The notes beneath the pieces were generated by a model, which made no database searches, had not been told where the DNA came from, and worked only from the letters and a program-made list of their open reading frames with translations. Position numbers and translations under genes: made by a program. Positions 5,681-5,765 of a stretch of 5,765 nucleotides of DNA are shown here, piece after piece (the first letter of the stretch is position 1; each line of letters opens with the position of its first letter). Source of the stretch: UBA7185 sp964606855 (GTDB lineage Bacteria > Bacillota > Peptococcia > Peptococcales > Peptococcaceae); the NCBI GenBank assembly GCA_964606855.1, contig CAZSHM010000059.1, positions 1 through 5,765 on the forward strand. Reading direction: 5' to 3'.

Positions 5681-5703
5681 GCGCCGCAGCGGTTTCGCGG
5701 CGC
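5681..5703. repeat. Perfect GC-rich inverted repeat abutting the HD-gene -35 box
   Basis: GCGCCGC (5681-5687) and GCGGCGC (5697-5703) are exact reverse complements around a 9-nt loop. The repeat begins at the base next to the -35 hexamer. Neither strand has a T tract after it, so it is not a plain intrinsic terminator. It could be an operator or the end of an unseen upstream transcript. Confidence 0.4.
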
Positions 5704-5765
5704 GAGAGACTGTAAGGTTACAATTGATGTGAGACTGGGGGATATAGAAAAAGGCGATTGAGTCT
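5704..5765. other. Upstream intergenic segment with palindrome and direct repeat; no gene seen
   Basis: TGTAAGGTTACA (5711-5722) has perfect 5-bp arms around a GG centre. GAGACTG occurs twice, at 5706-5712 and 5731-5737, 25 bp apart. No start codon with a ribosome site, RNA gene or convincing plus-strand promoter is visible before the window ends. A divergent gene may begin beyond 5765. Confidence 0.35.

Noticed and set aside
5724..5748. Plus-strand promoter TTGATG ... TATAGA for a divergent gene
   Set aside because: The spacer is 13 bp, too short; the alternative TTACAA gives 19 bp with a weak match. No start codon follows within the window.
4232..5761. Long plus-strand open frame of about 509 codons opposite the HD gene
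   Set aside because: The minus-strand frame carries the HD catalytic motifs in order; the plus-strand translation is rich in R, A, P, Q and H with no family resemblance, as expected from the antisense of GC-rich coding DNA.
1..5765. CRISPR arrays, transposases, tRNA or rRNA genes, phage genes
   Set aside because: Nothing resembling regularly spaced repeats, insertion-sequence ends, cloverleaf sequences or mobile-element proteins was seen; base composition is uniform outside the AT-rich promoter region.

Overview
The window looks like a GC-rich clostridial (Firmicutes/Bacillota) chromosome segment. The grounds are the gene content, namely a PheB/UPF0735-type ACT protein upstream of hom, thrB and an aspartate kinase, together with Bacillus-like Shine-Dalgarno sites (AAGGAGG) and sigma-A style promoters. 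The genus cannot be fixed from the sequence alone. All five genes lie on the minus strand, so the window reads right to left. Long open frames on the plus strand are codon-bias shadows of these genes.

Right part (about 5765 to 4355): an intergenic stretch with short dyads and a direct repeat, then an extended -10 promoter, then a 414-residue protein. That protein carries a RelA/SpoT-type HD hydrolase core with every expected metal and catalytic residue visible. The core lies between a four-cysteine putative zinc-binding N-terminus and a C-terminal region of about 175 residues that I do not recognise. It has no alarmone synthetase domain. This is the least characterised part of the window.

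Middle (4354 to 4156): a 199-bp intergenic region with two short hairpins lacking T tracts, three copies of GGCATAA, and a promoter matching the TTGACA-17-TATAAT consensus exactly. The predicted leader is only about 35 nt, so there is no room for a T-box, lysine riboswitch or peptide attenuator between promoter and first gene.

Left part (4155 to 34): a compact four-gene operon, ACT/HTH-like protein (PheB family) - hom - thrB - lysC, with gaps of 14, 21 and 40 nt. LysC phosphorylates aspartate, Hom reduces aspartate semialdehyde to homoserine, and ThrB phosphorylates homoserine. The semialdehyde dehydrogenase (asd) and threonine synthase (thrC) are not in the window. Three of the four products carry ACT domains, which points to amino-acid feedback. 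Inside lysC there is a strong in-frame ribosome binding site followed by GTG, exactly where the separate beta (regulatory) subunit starts in alpha2beta2 aspartokinases. The lysC gene therefore probably makes two proteins.

The left part is a recognisable amino-acid operon. The items most worth a second look are the composite HD protein, the internal lysC start, and the repeats upstream of the operon promoter.
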